DNA of 30,094 nt. It comes from a virus. The stretch covers positions 1-30,094 of the IMG/VR virus record IMGVR_UViG_3300021957_000196; one strand, written 5' to 3'. Below are positions 30,038-30,094 of this stretch, one piece after another; within the stretch, counting starts at the first letter, position 1; each line of letters starts with the position of its first letter. Position numbers and translations under genes: made by a program. The notes beneath the pieces were generated by a model. It made no database searches and was not told the DNA's origin. It worked only from the letters and a program-made list of their open reading frames with translations.

Positions 30038-30094
30038 ATGAACTTTTACACAAACGTATTGCAATACGGTAACTCTATTCTTGTCCGTGAGGTC
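30038..30094 (+). CDS. 43: DNA polymerase gp43, first 19 codons (runs off the window)
   Basis: An open frame starts at ATG 30038 and runs past the end: MNFYTNVLQYGNSILVREV. The start resembles T4 gp43 (MKEFYISIETVGNNIVERYI) and even more the cyanophage polymerases. In T4-like phages gene 43 follows regA, here with one ATP-grasp gene between. No Shine-Dalgarno precedes the ATG, which lies at the predicted +1, so the mRNA should be leaderless. Only the first 19 residues are visible, so the rest of the gene cannot be judged. Confidence 0.8.
   Translation, partial: MNFYTNVLQYGNSILVREV

Noticed and set aside
1-30094. CRISPR array, insertion sequence, integrase or tRNA genes
   Set aside because: I saw no regularly spaced repeats, transposase motifs, terminal inverted repeats or cloverleaf sequences. 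I could not run a dedicated search.

Overview
This window is part of the genome of a T4-like myovirus, most likely marine. The order of core genes is the one known from T4-like cyanophages and other marine T4-like phages: terminase gp17, sheath gp18, tube gp19, portal gp20, prohead core gp67, protease gp21, scaffold gp22, capsid gp23, a gp19-fold tail protein, uvsY, uvsW, late sigma gp55, gp47, gp46, then clamp gp45, clamp loader gp44 and gp62, regA, and the first codons of DNA polymerase gp43. Accessory genes fit a marine T4-like phage: hsp20, peptide deformylase, a CobS/CobT-like AAA+ and VWA pair, three 2OG-Fe(II) oxygenases, an S-adenosylmethionine decarboxylase homologue, a radical SAM protein and an ATP-grasp enzyme. 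I saw no photosynthesis gene, tRNA, integrase or transposase. The host cannot be named from the sequence.

Layout. Positions 1-10826 are the virion block, read rightward. The one exception is a small leftward HNH-like gene between gp17 and gp18. Late promoters of the TATAAATA type precede gp18, gp22, the HNH-like gene and the gp19-fold gene, with weaker variants elsewhere. A strong intrinsic terminator closes gp23. Positions 10827-10966 hold no protein gene but a candidate structured RNA of about 118 nt. Positions 10967-18361 are recombination, repair and transcription genes (uvsY, uvsW, gp55, gp47/gp46), interrupted by a radical SAM gene and a SpeD-like gene. Positions 18354-25610 are mostly accessory genes under several sigma-70-like promoters. 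Positions 25610-30094 are the replication cluster, interrupted by an HD-like gene and an oxygenase gene between gp44 and gp62.

How it works together. Host-type promoters (-35 near TTGACA, 17-bp spacer) precede gp55, the AAA+/VWA module, hsp20, the oxygenase operon and gp43. gp55, with the clamp gp45 loaded by gp44/gp62, would then direct transcription from the TATAAATA promoters for head and tail genes. Protease gp21 would mature gp22 and gp23, and possibly the ATP-grasp protein, which carries a capsid-targeting-like N terminus.

Strongest new signals: (1) a candidate ncRNA or attenuator before uvsY, whose predicted 5' end pairs with its 3' end just before a T7 tract; (2) a ROSE-like RNA thermometer hairpin over the hsp20 ribosome site; (3) four genes whose ATG falls at or next to the predicted transcription start and that have no Shine-Dalgarno, implying leaderless mRNAs; (4) a duplicated uvsY 3' end flanking the radical SAM gene, a footprint of its insertion; (5) an AAA+/VWA metallopeptidase-like module under a family of related promoters.
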